Positions 21,103 through 28,959 of a stretch of DNA of 60,511 nucleotides are shown here, piece after piece (within the stretch, counting starts at the first letter, position 1; every line of letters starts with the position of its first letter). Source of the DNA: RGDT01 sp964630925 (GTDB lineage: Bacteria > Planctomycetota > Planctomycetia > Gemmatales > Gemmataceae); NCBI GenBank assembly GCA_964630925.1, contig CAZVZK010000058.1, forward strand, positions 1 through 60,511, read 5' to 3'. The notes beneath the pieces were generated by a model, which searched no databases, had not been told where the DNA came from, and saw only the letters and a program-made list of their open reading frames with translations. Position numbers and translations under genes: made by a program.

Positions 21103-22236
21103 ATGCCGGCCCTCTTCCTGCTCACCGCCGCCAGTGTCGCCCTCGCCGCCGGCCCGCCCCGGCCCGGCGGCGACATCCCCGGCCTCATCCTCCGCCTCGG
21201 CGACGACGACTTCGAGACACGGGAGGAGGCGAGCCGTGCCTTGGAGGGCATCGGCGAGCCGGCGCTCGACGCCCTGCGCCGTGCCCTCGCCGGCCGGGAT
21301 CTGGAGGTCCGCGCGCGTGCCCGCCGCATCCTCAACCCGCTCGAGGCCAGGGCCTGGGTCGAGACGCGCCGCCTCCGCGCCCACCGCGACGGCGCCTGGA
21401 GCGTCTCCGTCTCGCCCGACGGCAAGCGCCTCCTGACCGGCGGGGGGGACCGGGTGGTGCGCCTCTGGGACGCCACCACCGGTGAGCGCCTCCGCGCCTA
21501 CGAGGGCCACGGCGGCCGCGTCCTCAGCGCGGTCTTCTCGCCGGACGGGCGCCGCGCCCTCTCCGGCGGCGCCGACGGCGCCGTCCGCCTGTGGGACGCC
21601 GGCTCCGGCGCCCTGATCCGCGAGATGGCCGGCCCCGGCGCCGAGGTGGCCGCCGTCGCCTTCGGCCCGGAGGGCCAGGCGGTCGCCGGCGGCTCCGACG
21701 GCTCGATGGCCCTGTGGGACCTCAAGGCCGGCCGGCGCGTCCTGCCCTACGCCGGCCACACGGCCGGCGTGCGTGGGGTCGCCTACAGCGCGAAGGCCGG
21801 CCTCGTCGCCGCCGCCTGCTGGGGCCGGTCCGTCCGCCTCTGGCCGGCCGACGGCAAGGGCGGCCGCGTCCTCGACGGCCACGGCGCCGCCGTCGTCGCG
21901 GTCGCCTTCTCCCCCGACGGACGCCGCCTGGCCTCCGCCGGCTACGACGGCACGCTGCGCCTGTGGGACACCGCCACGGGCCGCGAGCGTCTCCGCATCG
22001 ACGCCCACATGGGCGGGGGCGCCTTCTGCACCGCCTTCTCGCCGGACGGCAGGCGCGTCGCCACCGCCGGGCAGGACGGCCTCGTCCGCCTCTGGGATGC
22101 CGAGACGGGCGGCGCGGTGTGGGCGTACGCCGGGCACTCCGGGTGCGTCACGGGCGTGGCCTTCTTCCCCGACGGCAGGCGTCTCGCCTCCGCGGGGGGC
22201 GACGGCACGGTCCGCATCTGGCGTGCGCCGCGCTGA
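21103..22236 (+). CDS. Secreted HEAT-like/WD40 repeat protein, paralogue 1
   Basis: A 377-residue protein: signal peptide (MPALFLLTAASVALAAG), an N-terminal HEAT-like unit (LRLGDDDFETREEASRAL, about 25-75), then about seven WD40 blades, each closing with a VRLWD-type strand (VVRLWDATTG, AVRLWDAGSG, TLRLWDTATG). Likely a periplasmic beta-propeller scaffold. ATG 21103 was chosen over the GTG at 21064 because GGAGG stands 6 bp before it and the signal peptide starts there. The same architecture recurs at 23939-25078 with the same HEAT-then-WD40 order, so the two are duplicates with a DUF1559 and an LRR gene between them. Confidence 0.88.
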   Translation: MPALFLLTAASVALAAGPPRPGGDIPGLILRLGDDDFETREEASRALEGIGEPALDALRRALAGRDLEVRARARRILNPLEARAWVETRRLRAHRDGAWSVSVSPDGKRLLTGGGDRVVRLWDATTGERLRAYEGHGGRVLSAVFSPDGRRALSGGADGAVRLWDAGSGALIREMAGPGAEVAAVAFGPEGQAVAGGSDGSMALWDLKAGRRVLPYAGHTAGVRGVAYSAKAGLVAAACWGRSVRLWPADGKGGRVLDGHGAAVVAVAFSPDGRRLASAGYDGTLRLWDTATGRERLRIDAHMGGGAFCTAFSPDGRRVATAGQDGLVRLWDAETGGAVWAYAGHSGCVTGVAFFPDGRRLASAGGDGTVRIWRAPR

Positions 22237-22265
22237 AGGCTCACCGGGCCGCCGGAAGGCCCGCC

Positions 22266-23069
22266 TCAGGGCATCGCTCCGTCGTCCCACTCCATGCCCA
22301 GCACGTTGCCGTCGGCCGGGTCGATGGCGTTCTTGAGCGTCTCGGGCTTGAGCTTCTTCAGGTCCAGCAGGCGGGGTGTGCCGTCGAACATCAGCGCCAG
22401 CGGCCTGCCGCCGTACGCCCTGCCGAAGTCGGGCAGCGCCTTCTTCCTGTCGAAGGGGATGTCGGCCGGCTTCGTCCACGGCACCGCATCGCTCGACTCG
22501 ACGGCCATGAGCGTGTTCGACGCGCCGTCAGGGATCATCGCCAGCCCGAGCGGCCTGGCCCGGCCGAACGCGGCGTCCGGGCCCGTGAAGACTTTGTAGA
22601 CGGTGAGGCCCTTCCCTTTCAACCGGACGCGCGGCGAGTTGAACAGCTCGGGCATGCGCGTGAGCAGCCTGACGTTGTGTCTGCTGTCCCAGGGCTCATC
22701 GAGCCTGAACTGCTTGTACAGCTTCTCCTGCTCGATGTACGGCAGGATCGCGACCCGCCAGCTCAGCAGCGGCTTGCCACCCTTGCCCGTGAGGTCGGCC
22801 GGCAGGCGCGTCGTCACGTCGTGGTGGGCGTGGACGGCCATGCCGATCTGCTTGAGGTAGTTCCGGCTGATGGCCTGGTTCGCGGCGGCGCGGATCGCCA
22901 GCACCCGGCTGCCCTCGGCCTTCTTGAGATCGACGGCCGGGGTGGCAACTTCGCCCCTCGTGTCACCCGGCGGCTCGGGGTCGGGGGACGGGGCGGGAGG
23001 GGCTGCGGCGAGCGCGAGTGCGACGGCCAAGGCGAGGGCAATGCGGATCAGGGGAGGCGGAGCGTGCAT
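22266..23069 (-). CDS. DUF1559 protein without prepilin signal
   Basis: A 267-residue DUF1559-family protein. Instead of the FTLIELLVVI prepilin helix it has an ordinary signal peptide (IRIALALAVALALAAA) and a Pro-rich linker. The DUF1559 core is recognisable: ISRNYLKQIGMAVHAHHDV, LSWRVAILPYIEQEKLY, IPDGASNTLMAVE and a terminal DGNVLGMEWDDG. It is probably periplasmic or envelope-associated. It is transcribed away from the LRR gene starting at 23281, with a shared 210-bp promoter region. It converges on the WD40 gene with a 29-bp gap. Confidence 0.85.
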   Translation of the reverse strand: MHAPPPLIRIALALAVALALAAAPPAPSPDPEPPGDTRGEVATPAVDLKKAEGSRVLAIRAAANQAISRNYLKQIGMAVHAHHDVTTRLPADLTGKGGKPLLSWRVAILPYIEQEKLYKQFRLDEPWDSRHNVRLLTRMPELFNSPRVRLKGKGLTVYKVFTGPDAAFGRARPLGLAMIPDGASNTLMAVESSDAVPWTKPADIPFDRKKALPDFGRAYGGRPLALMFDGTPRLLDLKKLKPETLKNAIDPADGNVLGMEWDDGAMP

Positions 23070-23280
23070 CGGAGGCCCTTATTGGAGGGGAGTCAACCAC
23101 TCATCCCGTGCAAACTCGGTGCCGCCGGGCTGGTCCCCCGCTTTCCCGCGAATGGGCGGGGCCGACGGCGCTGCATTCGCAGGGTGAGGGCGGGAGAAAG
23201 CCCACTGAGCCGCCGCCCCCATGTTTCTCCTCGGAGGAGCGGCTGAGCCCCGTGGCCGCTACCTTATGAGGAGAACCGAC

Positions 23281-23874
23281 ATGCGCAAGATCATGAATCC
23301 ATGTCTCGTATGTTGTCTGGGCCTCTGCCTGGCCTCCGCGCCCGTGCGTGCGGACGAAGCCGAAGATAAGGCGGCCCTCGCGGTCACCAAACTCGGCGGC
23401 AGGGTCACGCGCGACAACACGGCTGCGGGGAAGCCCGTCGTCGAAGTCAATTTCACGGGGGTCGCGCCAGAGGAGTCGGGGATCGTCGCGATCATCCGGT
23501 CCGTGGCCGGTGACGTCGTCGGCGCCGGCAAGACCACGGACGCGGGCCTGAAGGCACTGCACGGGCTCAAGAGCCTGCGGAAGCTGGACCTCGGCTACAC
23601 CCGGGTCACGGACGCGGGGCTGGCCGAGCTGAAGGGCCTCAAGGAGCTGCGGTCGCTGAACCTCATGGGGACCAGGGTCACGGGCGTGGGGCTGAAACAG
23701 CTCGAGGGCTTGCAGACGCTGAACCTCAGCACATCCAGGGTCACGGATGAGGGGCTGAAGGGCCTGAAGGAGCTCAAGACCTTGCGGCTCCTGTCCATCG
23801 TCAGCACCAAGGTCACCGACGCGGGGGTGAGGGGGATCCAGGCGGCGCTGCCCGAGCTCGTCATCGGGCGCTGA
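23281..23874 (+). CDS. Secreted leucine-rich repeat protein
   Basis: A 197-residue protein with a signal peptide (PCLVCCLGLCLASAPVRA) and about five LRRs of the bacterial 24-residue kind, consensus L..L.L..T.VTDAGL..L (LRKLDLGYTRVTDAGLAELK, TLNLSTSRVTDEGLKGLK). One repeat is shortened (LQTLNLS directly after GLKQLEG). ATG 23281 has GGAG upstream and opens the signal peptide. Four genes from here to 25501 lack shared function beyond secreted repeat scaffolds. The next gene starts 64 bp downstream in the same direction. Confidence 0.85.
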   Translation: MRKIMNPCLVCCLGLCLASAPVRADEAEDKAALAVTKLGGRVTRDNTAAGKPVVEVNFTGVAPEESGIVAIIRSVAGDVVGAGKTTDAGLKALHGLKSLRKLDLGYTRVTDAGLAELKGLKELRSLNLMGTRVTGVGLKQLEGLQTLNLSTSRVTDEGLKGLKELKTLRLLSIVSTKVTDAGVRGIQAALPELVIGR

Positions 23875-23938
23875 CCCATCAGCCGCGGTACGCCGGCAAC
23901 CGCGGCCATCGCAACGAGCCTCGGATCGGAGGGGCGAC

Positions 23939-25078
23939 ATGACCAACTGGATCACGCGCTGCCTCGCCCTGCTCCTGCTGGCCCTGCCACTGGCATTCGC
24001 CGCCGCGCCGCCCGCCAGGAGCGTCGAGCGTCTCGTCAGGCAGCTCGGCAGCGACGACTTCGACGAGCGCGAGTCGGCGAGCACGCACCTCTCGGAGATC
24101 GGCGAGCCGGCGGTTCCCGCGCTGCACGAGGCCCTGGCCAGTGCCGACCTGGAGGTACGATCCCGCGCCGGGAGACTCGTCGCGGTCCTCGACAAGAAGT
24201 ACTACGGCGAGCCGCTGCGCTTGACCGGCCACACGGGTCCCCTGCACGGCGTCTCCGTGTCGGCCGACGGCAAGCGCCTGCTGACGTGCAGCTCCGACAA
24301 GACGCTGCGGCTGTGGGACGCCGACACCGGCAAGTGCCTGCGCGTCTTCGAGGGCCACGCGGGGTGCATCTTCGGGGCGGCGCTGTCGCCGGATGGCAAG
24401 CGGGTGCTATCCTGTAGCGGCGACAACACCGTGCGGTTGTGGGATGCGGACACCGGCGATGGAATCCTCCAGATGACCCCCGGCAAGATCGGGGTGAGCC
24501 GCGTCGCGTTCGGGCCGGAGGGCAAGGCGATTTCCGGCGGCTATCGGACGATGGACTTGTGGGACTTGAAGACAGGGAAGAATGACGGCGTCTTGACGGG
24601 CCACGGCTGCGTGATCAGCGGCGTCGCCTACAGCGACAAGGCCAGGCTCGCGGTGACATGCAGCTGGGATCTCTCGATCCGCCTGTGGGACCTGGAAACC
24701 GGGAAAGAGCGTGGCATGCTGACCGGACACAGCAAGCACATCACGTCGGCCTGCTTCTCCTGGGATGGCGTGCATTTGCTGTCTGCCGCCGACGACAACA
24801 CCGTGCGCGTCTGGGATGTCGGGTCGGGCAAGGAATTGAAGCGGATCACAGTAGAGGGTGTCGGTTACGCCGCGTTCTCGCCGGACGGCAAACGCATCGT
24901 CTGCGCCGGCTTCGCCGATAACACGATGCGCGTCTGGGACGTGGCGGCCGGCAAGGAGCTGCGCAAGTACGAAGGCCACACCGCCTACGTGGGCCGCGTG
25001 GCGTTCTTCCCCGACGGCAGGCGCATCGCCTCCGCCAGTGAGGACGGCACGGCGCGCATCTGGCGGGCGCCGCGCTGA
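23939..25078 (+). CDS. Secreted HEAT-like/WD40 repeat protein, paralogue 2
   Basis: A 379-residue protein: signal peptide (CLALLLLALPLAFAAAPP), HEAT-like unit (RQLGSDDFDERESASTHL, GEPAVPALHEALASADLEVR), then WD40 blades (TLRLWDADTG, TVRLWDADTG, SIRLWDLETG, TVRVWDVGSG, TMRVWDVAAG, a final TARIWRAPR). The final RIWRAPR is shared with paralogue 1, confirming common descent. A GGAGG site precedes ATG 23939. The blade order and HEAT unit align throughout, but codon usage is less extreme here (more A/T third positions), so the duplication is not recent. Confidence 0.88.
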   Translation: MTNWITRCLALLLLALPLAFAAAPPARSVERLVRQLGSDDFDERESASTHLSEIGEPAVPALHEALASADLEVRSRAGRLVAVLDKKYYGEPLRLTGHTGPLHGVSVSADGKRLLTCSSDKTLRLWDADTGKCLRVFEGHAGCIFGAALSPDGKRVLSCSGDNTVRLWDADTGDGILQMTPGKIGVSRVAFGPEGKAISGGYRTMDLWDLKTGKNDGVLTGHGCVISGVAYSDKARLAVTCSWDLSIRLWDLETGKERGMLTGHSKHITSACFSWDGVHLLSAADDNTVRVWDVGSGKELKRITVEGVGYAAFSPDGKRIVCAGFADNTMRVWDVAAGKELRKYEGHTAYVGRVAFFPDGRRIASASEDGTARIWRAPR

Positions 25079-25500
25079 GCCCGGGGGCGAAAGAGGGTCA
25101 AGAGGTCGAACGAGGGGCGGTGGCGGGCCGAGGATCCGACGCTCCACGCTGAGGCTACACCGAGGGGCGTGGTTCGAAGTCGCTCGAATCCCGCCCCGGC
25201 ATTCGGCGAGGGCATGGGGCGCCTGGGTCAGGCGCGTTTGCACGCCCGGACGCCGGGGCGATTCGTTTCCCATCGCGAGGGGTGTGAGGGGGGTCGGGGA
25301 AACGAACTTCCACAAGTCGTTCCGCCGCTTGCATTTGTGGCGGGCAAGTTCGTTTCCCCGGTTCGTTTCCTTCACTCATGGGCGTCCACGCGCCTCCACG
25401 CGGACGATCCGTCGCCATCCGTCACGGCCGGACACGAAGAGACAGCGAACCGCCCCCCGGCGGGTCCGGCCGGTATACCCGATCCGGCGTGCGGCCGGGC
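25079..25500. other. Spacer between convergent genes
   Basis: 422 bp between the WD40 gene and the leftward dipeptidase gene. It holds copy 2 of the 118-bp dispersed repeat and no gene. Confidence 0.6.
25261..25376 (+). repeat. 118-bp dispersed repeat, copy 2
   Basis: Diverged copy of 18126-18243 in the same orientation: it shares the opening TTCGTTTCC..ATCGCG, the central GGGGAAACGAACTTCC and the end CCCCGGTTCGTTTCCTTCAC. The middle differs by substitutions. The flanks are unrelated. Confidence 0.8.
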
Positions 25501-26589
25501 CTACTTCTTCCACGCCTCGCGGAAGAAGCGGATCCAGTTGCCCGACAGGATCGCCTCGATGTCGGCCTGCTTGTACCCGCGCTTCTCGAACAGCGCCGGC
25601 ATCTTCTGCAGGTCGGCGATGGTGTCCAGGTCGAGCGGCGACTGCTCCTTGCCGAACCCGCCGTCGAGGTCCGTCCCCAGGGCCGCGTGCTTGCAGTTGC
25701 CCGCGAGCTGGCACACGCGGTCGATGTGGTCGATGACCGTGTCGAGGCAGACGCCCGTCTCCTCCGGCGTCGTCTTGCCGCGCTCCCAGCCGGGCACCAG
25801 CATCCAGTCGTCCATCGCCGCCCCGATGACCGCCCCTCGCGCGATCAGCTTCTTGATGTGCTCGTCGGCGAGCTGACGCTGGTCGGGGACGAGGGCGCGG
25901 CAGTTGTGGTGGCTGGCCAGCACCGGCCCGCCGTAGATGTCCATCGCCTCGTCGAAGCACTGGTCGGAGAGATGCGTCACGTCGAGGATGATGCCCAGCC
26001 GCTGCATCTCCTTGAGCAGCGCCGGCCCCTCGGGGAACAGCCCGCCGAGGGTGCCGGTGCCGTGGGCGTAGGGGCTGACGCCGTAGTGCGCCGGCCCGAT
26101 GATGCGCAGGCCCACGTCCCACCAGTGCTGCAGTTGCTTCACCGACAGCACCGGGTCGGCCCCCTCCATCGACAGGATGAAGCCGAGCGGCTCCTTCGAG
26201 GAGCCCTTCGCCCACGCCGCGAGGTGCGCCTCCAGTGACGCGGCGTCCTTGATCCAGCGGAGGTACCCCTCGTCGCACAGGGCCTGGTAGTAGTGGAGCT
26301 GGCCCATCGTGGCGGCGTAGGCCATGTCCATGTTGTCGTAGCGCGAGAAGGCCGGCATCATGCCGGGCCTGTGCAGGCGGGCGAGCAGGGTGGCGATGAA
26401 CAGGCCGACGTTGCCGCGGCGCAGGTCGGGGAACGACACGGTGCCGACGCCACGGCCCTTGCCGTTGAGCTTGCCCTCGATCTCCTTCTTGCGGATCTCG
26501 TGGACGGTGAGTTTGAGGTCGCGGTTCCAGTCGATGGCGTTCCAGGCGAGGTCGAGGTGGGAGTCAACGATGAACGGCAGGGTGGCCAT
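25501..26589 (-). CDS. Membrane dipeptidase-like protein (peptidase M19)
   Basis: A 362-residue metallohydrolase of the renal dipeptidase family, which cleaves dipeptides using two zinc ions. Ligands are visible: DSHLDL (H11-x-D13), SMEGADP (bridging Glu), DVTHLSD and SHHNCR, and the GTDLDGG segment near the C-terminus. Length and order are normal. There is no signal peptide at the predicted start (MATLPFIVDSHLDL), so it is probably cytosolic. The start at 26589 opens directly on the first metal motif. It is followed downstream by the repeat-bearing spacer. The physiological substrate is unknown. Confidence 0.92.
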   Translation of the reverse strand: MATLPFIVDSHLDLAWNAIDWNRDLKLTVHEIRKKEIEGKLNGKGRGVGTVSFPDLRRGNVGLFIATLLARLHRPGMMPAFSRYDNMDMAYAATMGQLHYYQALCDEGYLRWIKDAASLEAHLAAWAKGSSKEPLGFILSMEGADPVLSVKQLQHWWDVGLRIIGPAHYGVSPYAHGTGTLGGLFPEGPALLKEMQRLGIILDVTHLSDQCFDEAMDIYGGPVLASHHNCRALVPDQRQLADEHIKKLIARGAVIGAAMDDWMLVPGWERGKTTPEETGVCLDTVIDHIDRVCQLAGNCKHAALGTDLDGGFGKEQSPLDLDTIADLQKMPALFEKRGYKQADIEAILSGNWIRFFREAWKK

Positions 26590-26657
26590 GTCGGGGCCTC
26601 GGTGGGGTGGGATGGTGGAGTTGTAGCCGTCCGGGCCGGCGGGGCAATGGGCCGGGC

Positions 26658-27623
26658 TCAGGTCGCCGCCCTGGAGGAGACGGCGGCCGAGGCCGCGGCG
26701 ATGCGCTCGGGGGAGGCGGGGTTGGAATCCAGGATGAGCCGGCGCAGGCGGGGGAAGTGCGGCGACGCCTCCAGGGCGGCGACGCCGTCATCGCCGACGC
26801 GGCAGCCGGAGAGGTCCAGCACCTCCAGGGCGGTGAGGTGCGCGGCCCTGGCGAGGGCGCGGGCGCCGGCGTCGCCGACCTTGCGCGACATGAGAGTCAG
26901 CTCGCGGAGGGCGGTCCAGCGTCTGGCCCGCGCGACGGCCGAGGCGGGATCGCCGCCCGTGTCGTGGGCGCGGAACGAGAACCTCTCCAGCGCGGGCAGG
27001 CCGCCGCCGTCGCCCAGGTCCTTGATGTGCGGATTCTCGGCGGCCGTGTCGCCGTGCCAGCCGAAGACGTCGAGGCTGGTGAGGCCCTTGAGGGACGCGC
27101 CCTGCCACAGCGCCCCGAGGCCGTCGGGGAGTCGCCACTCCGTCAGGGAAAGCTCGCGCAGGCCGGTGAGTCGGGGCGAGCGAGCCAGCGCGTCGAGGGC
27201 CTGGCCTCCCAGCGGCACGCCTCCTGGCACGTTCAGGTGCAGCGTGCGGAGGCCCCCGAGGGCGGGCAGGTGGGCCAGCGCCGCGACCATCGGCGAGCCC
27301 TGGCCGGGGGACTCGGCGAGCCGGGGCGTGATCGCCAGGCTCTCGAGCGCCGACAGGTGCGGCGACGCGAGCAAGGCAAGGACCGCCTTCGGGGGGATGA
27401 ACGACAGCGTCAAATCGGTGATCGACGCGAGGCCGGGGTCTGTGGCGAGGTTCTCGGCGTTGGCCACGTTCCACAGGGTGACGCCGCGGACGCCGCGGGC
27501 GGCGGCGAGGGGCATGCCAGCCTGGAACGCCTTGACGGTCTCGAACGTCACGGACCGAGGCCCTCCGCCCTCGCTCTCCCACGTCATGCCGTGGACGGCG
27601 GGCAGATCGTCTCCGGCGGGCAT
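26658..27623 (-). CDS. Leucine-rich repeat protein, solitary paralogue of the LRR array
   Basis: A 321-residue cytosolic protein with LRRs of the ribonuclease-inhibitor-like kind (LTALEVLDLSGCRVGDDGVAAL). Its opening (VHGMTWESEGG, FETVKAFQAGMPL, GVRGVTLWNVANAENLATDP) aligns with the region after the TIGR02996 domain in the array genes at 37712 and 45964. It therefore corresponds to their first LRR module without the TIGR02996 head and without a second module. ATG 27623 is the only reasonable start. It shares direction with the dipeptidase gene downstream (68-bp gap) and the NarK gene upstream (76 bp). Confidence 0.78.
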   Translation of the reverse strand: MPAGDDLPAVHGMTWESEGGGPRSVTFETVKAFQAGMPLAAARGVRGVTLWNVANAENLATDPGLASITDLTLSFIPPKAVLALLASPHLSALESLAITPRLAESPGQGSPMVAALAHLPALGGLRTLHLNVPGGVPLGGQALDALARSPRLTGLRELSLTEWRLPDGLGALWQGASLKGLTSLDVFGWHGDTAAENPHIKDLGDGGGLPALERFSFRAHDTGGDPASAVARARRWTALRELTLMSRKVGDAGARALARAAHLTALEVLDLSGCRVGDDGVAALEASPHFPRLRRLILDSNPASPERIAAASAAVSSRAAT

Positions 27624-27699
27624 GCTCGGCCTCCGGGTGTGCGGGGGTCCATACCATCATGGAGGTACGGATCCGCCGCCGAACGTCCCGCCTGATTCC

Positions 27700-28959
27700 T
27701 CACCCCGCCGGCCGCAGCTCGGCCTCCGCCAGGAAGCCACGCCGCCAGCCGCCGCTCAGCGCCGCCAGGAGGCCCAGCCCCAGCAGGGCCGACAGGGCGA
27801 ACAGGGCGAAGCCCGCCGCGTAACTGCCCGTCTGGCCCTTCACCACGCCCAGCACCGTCGGCAGGAAGAAGCCGCCCACGCCGCCCGCCGCACCGACGAT
27901 CCCCGTCACCACGCCGATCTCCTTGGGGAAGCGCAGCGGCACGAGCTGGAACACCGACCCGTTGCCCATCCCCAGGCACGCCATCCCCACGAACAGCAGC
28001 ACGAACGCCGCCCCCGCTGGTGGCAGCGCCGCCATCCCCAGCATCGACACGGCCACCCCCGCGTACAGCATCATCAGCATCGGGATGCCGCCGAACCGGT
28101 CGGCCAGGTACCCGCCCACCGGGCGGAACAGCGACCCCGCCACCACGCACACCGTCGTGAAGATCGAGGCGTACATCTCCCCCGTCGCGTCCCCGGCAAA
28201 GTACTGGTCCTTGAAGAAGGCGTTCAGGAAGCTCGCCAGCCCGACGAAGCCGCCGAACGTCACCGAGTACAGCAGACAGAACCACCACGTGTCGCCGTGC
28301 CGGAAGGCGTCGGCGTAGCTCCACAGGGGCTTCGGCGGCGGCTGGTTGGGGCTGTCCTTCGCAAGGGCCCAGAACACCACCAGCGTCAGGGCCAGGGGCA
28401 CCAGCGCCGCCCCGAACACCCCCTGCCAGCCGATCCACACCGCCAGCAGCGGCGCGAAGAGCGTCGCCAGCGCCGTCCCGCTGTTGCCGGCCCCGGCGAT
28501 GCCCATCGCCAGCCCCTGGAACTTCGGCGGGTACCACCGGCTCGCCAGCGGCAGCGCCGCCGCGAAGCTCGCCCCCGGCACCCCGAGCAGCAGGCCGACC
28601 ACGATCATCTGCCCGTACCCCGGCGGGCACAGCCAGCCGACGAGCAGGGGCGCCACCGTCGCCGCCAGCCCGATGAGGGCCGCCAGCCTCGGGCCGCGCC
28701 AGTCGGCCATGACCCCCAGCAGGAAGCGGAGCACCGCCCCGGCCAGGATCGGCACCGCCACCAGCAGCCCCTTGGCCGGCGCCGTCCGCGTCGTCCAGTC
28801 GGCGGGCGACTCCCCCTCCAGCGCCGGCATCACGTCGGCCATGATGCGGTTGGCCAGGGGGCCGAGTAGCACCCAGATCATGAACGAGATGTCGAAGTAC
28901 AGGAAGGCGCACAGCAGCGACGGCCAGTGCCCGGCCTTGCGGAATTCACTCAGGTTCAT
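27700..28959 (-). CDS. narK: Nitrate/nitrite transporter, NarK/NrtP type
   Basis: A 419-residue major facilitator protein with about 12 membrane helices. The nitrate-transporter signature AGAGNSGTALATLFAP is present (about residue 160), as is the second signature GAAGGVGGFFLPTVLG in the C-terminal half. It brings nitrate in for the reductases encoded upstream in the same operon. ATG 28959 (MNLSEFRKAGHWPSLL) is chosen since its ATGA overlaps the stop of the nitrate reductase gene; an upstream frame to 29070 is antisense-like. It is the last gene of the nitrate operon. Confidence 0.95.
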   Translation of the reverse strand: MNLSEFRKAGHWPSLLCAFLYFDISFMIWVLLGPLANRIMADVMPALEGESPADWTTRTAPAKGLLVAVPILAGAVLRFLLGVMADWRGPRLAALIGLAATVAPLLVGWLCPPGYGQMIVVGLLLGVPGASFAAALPLASRWYPPKFQGLAMGIAGAGNSGTALATLFAPLLAVWIGWQGVFGAALVPLALTLVVFWALAKDSPNQPPPKPLWSYADAFRHGDTWWFCLLYSVTFGGFVGLASFLNAFFKDQYFAGDATGEMYASIFTTVCVVAGSLFRPVGGYLADRFGGIPMLMMLYAGVAVSMLGMAALPPAGAAFVLLFVGMACLGMGNGSVFQLVPLRFPKEIGVVTGIVGAAGGVGGFFLPTVLGVVKGQTGSYAAGFALFALSALLGLGLLAALSGGWRRGFLAEAELRPAG

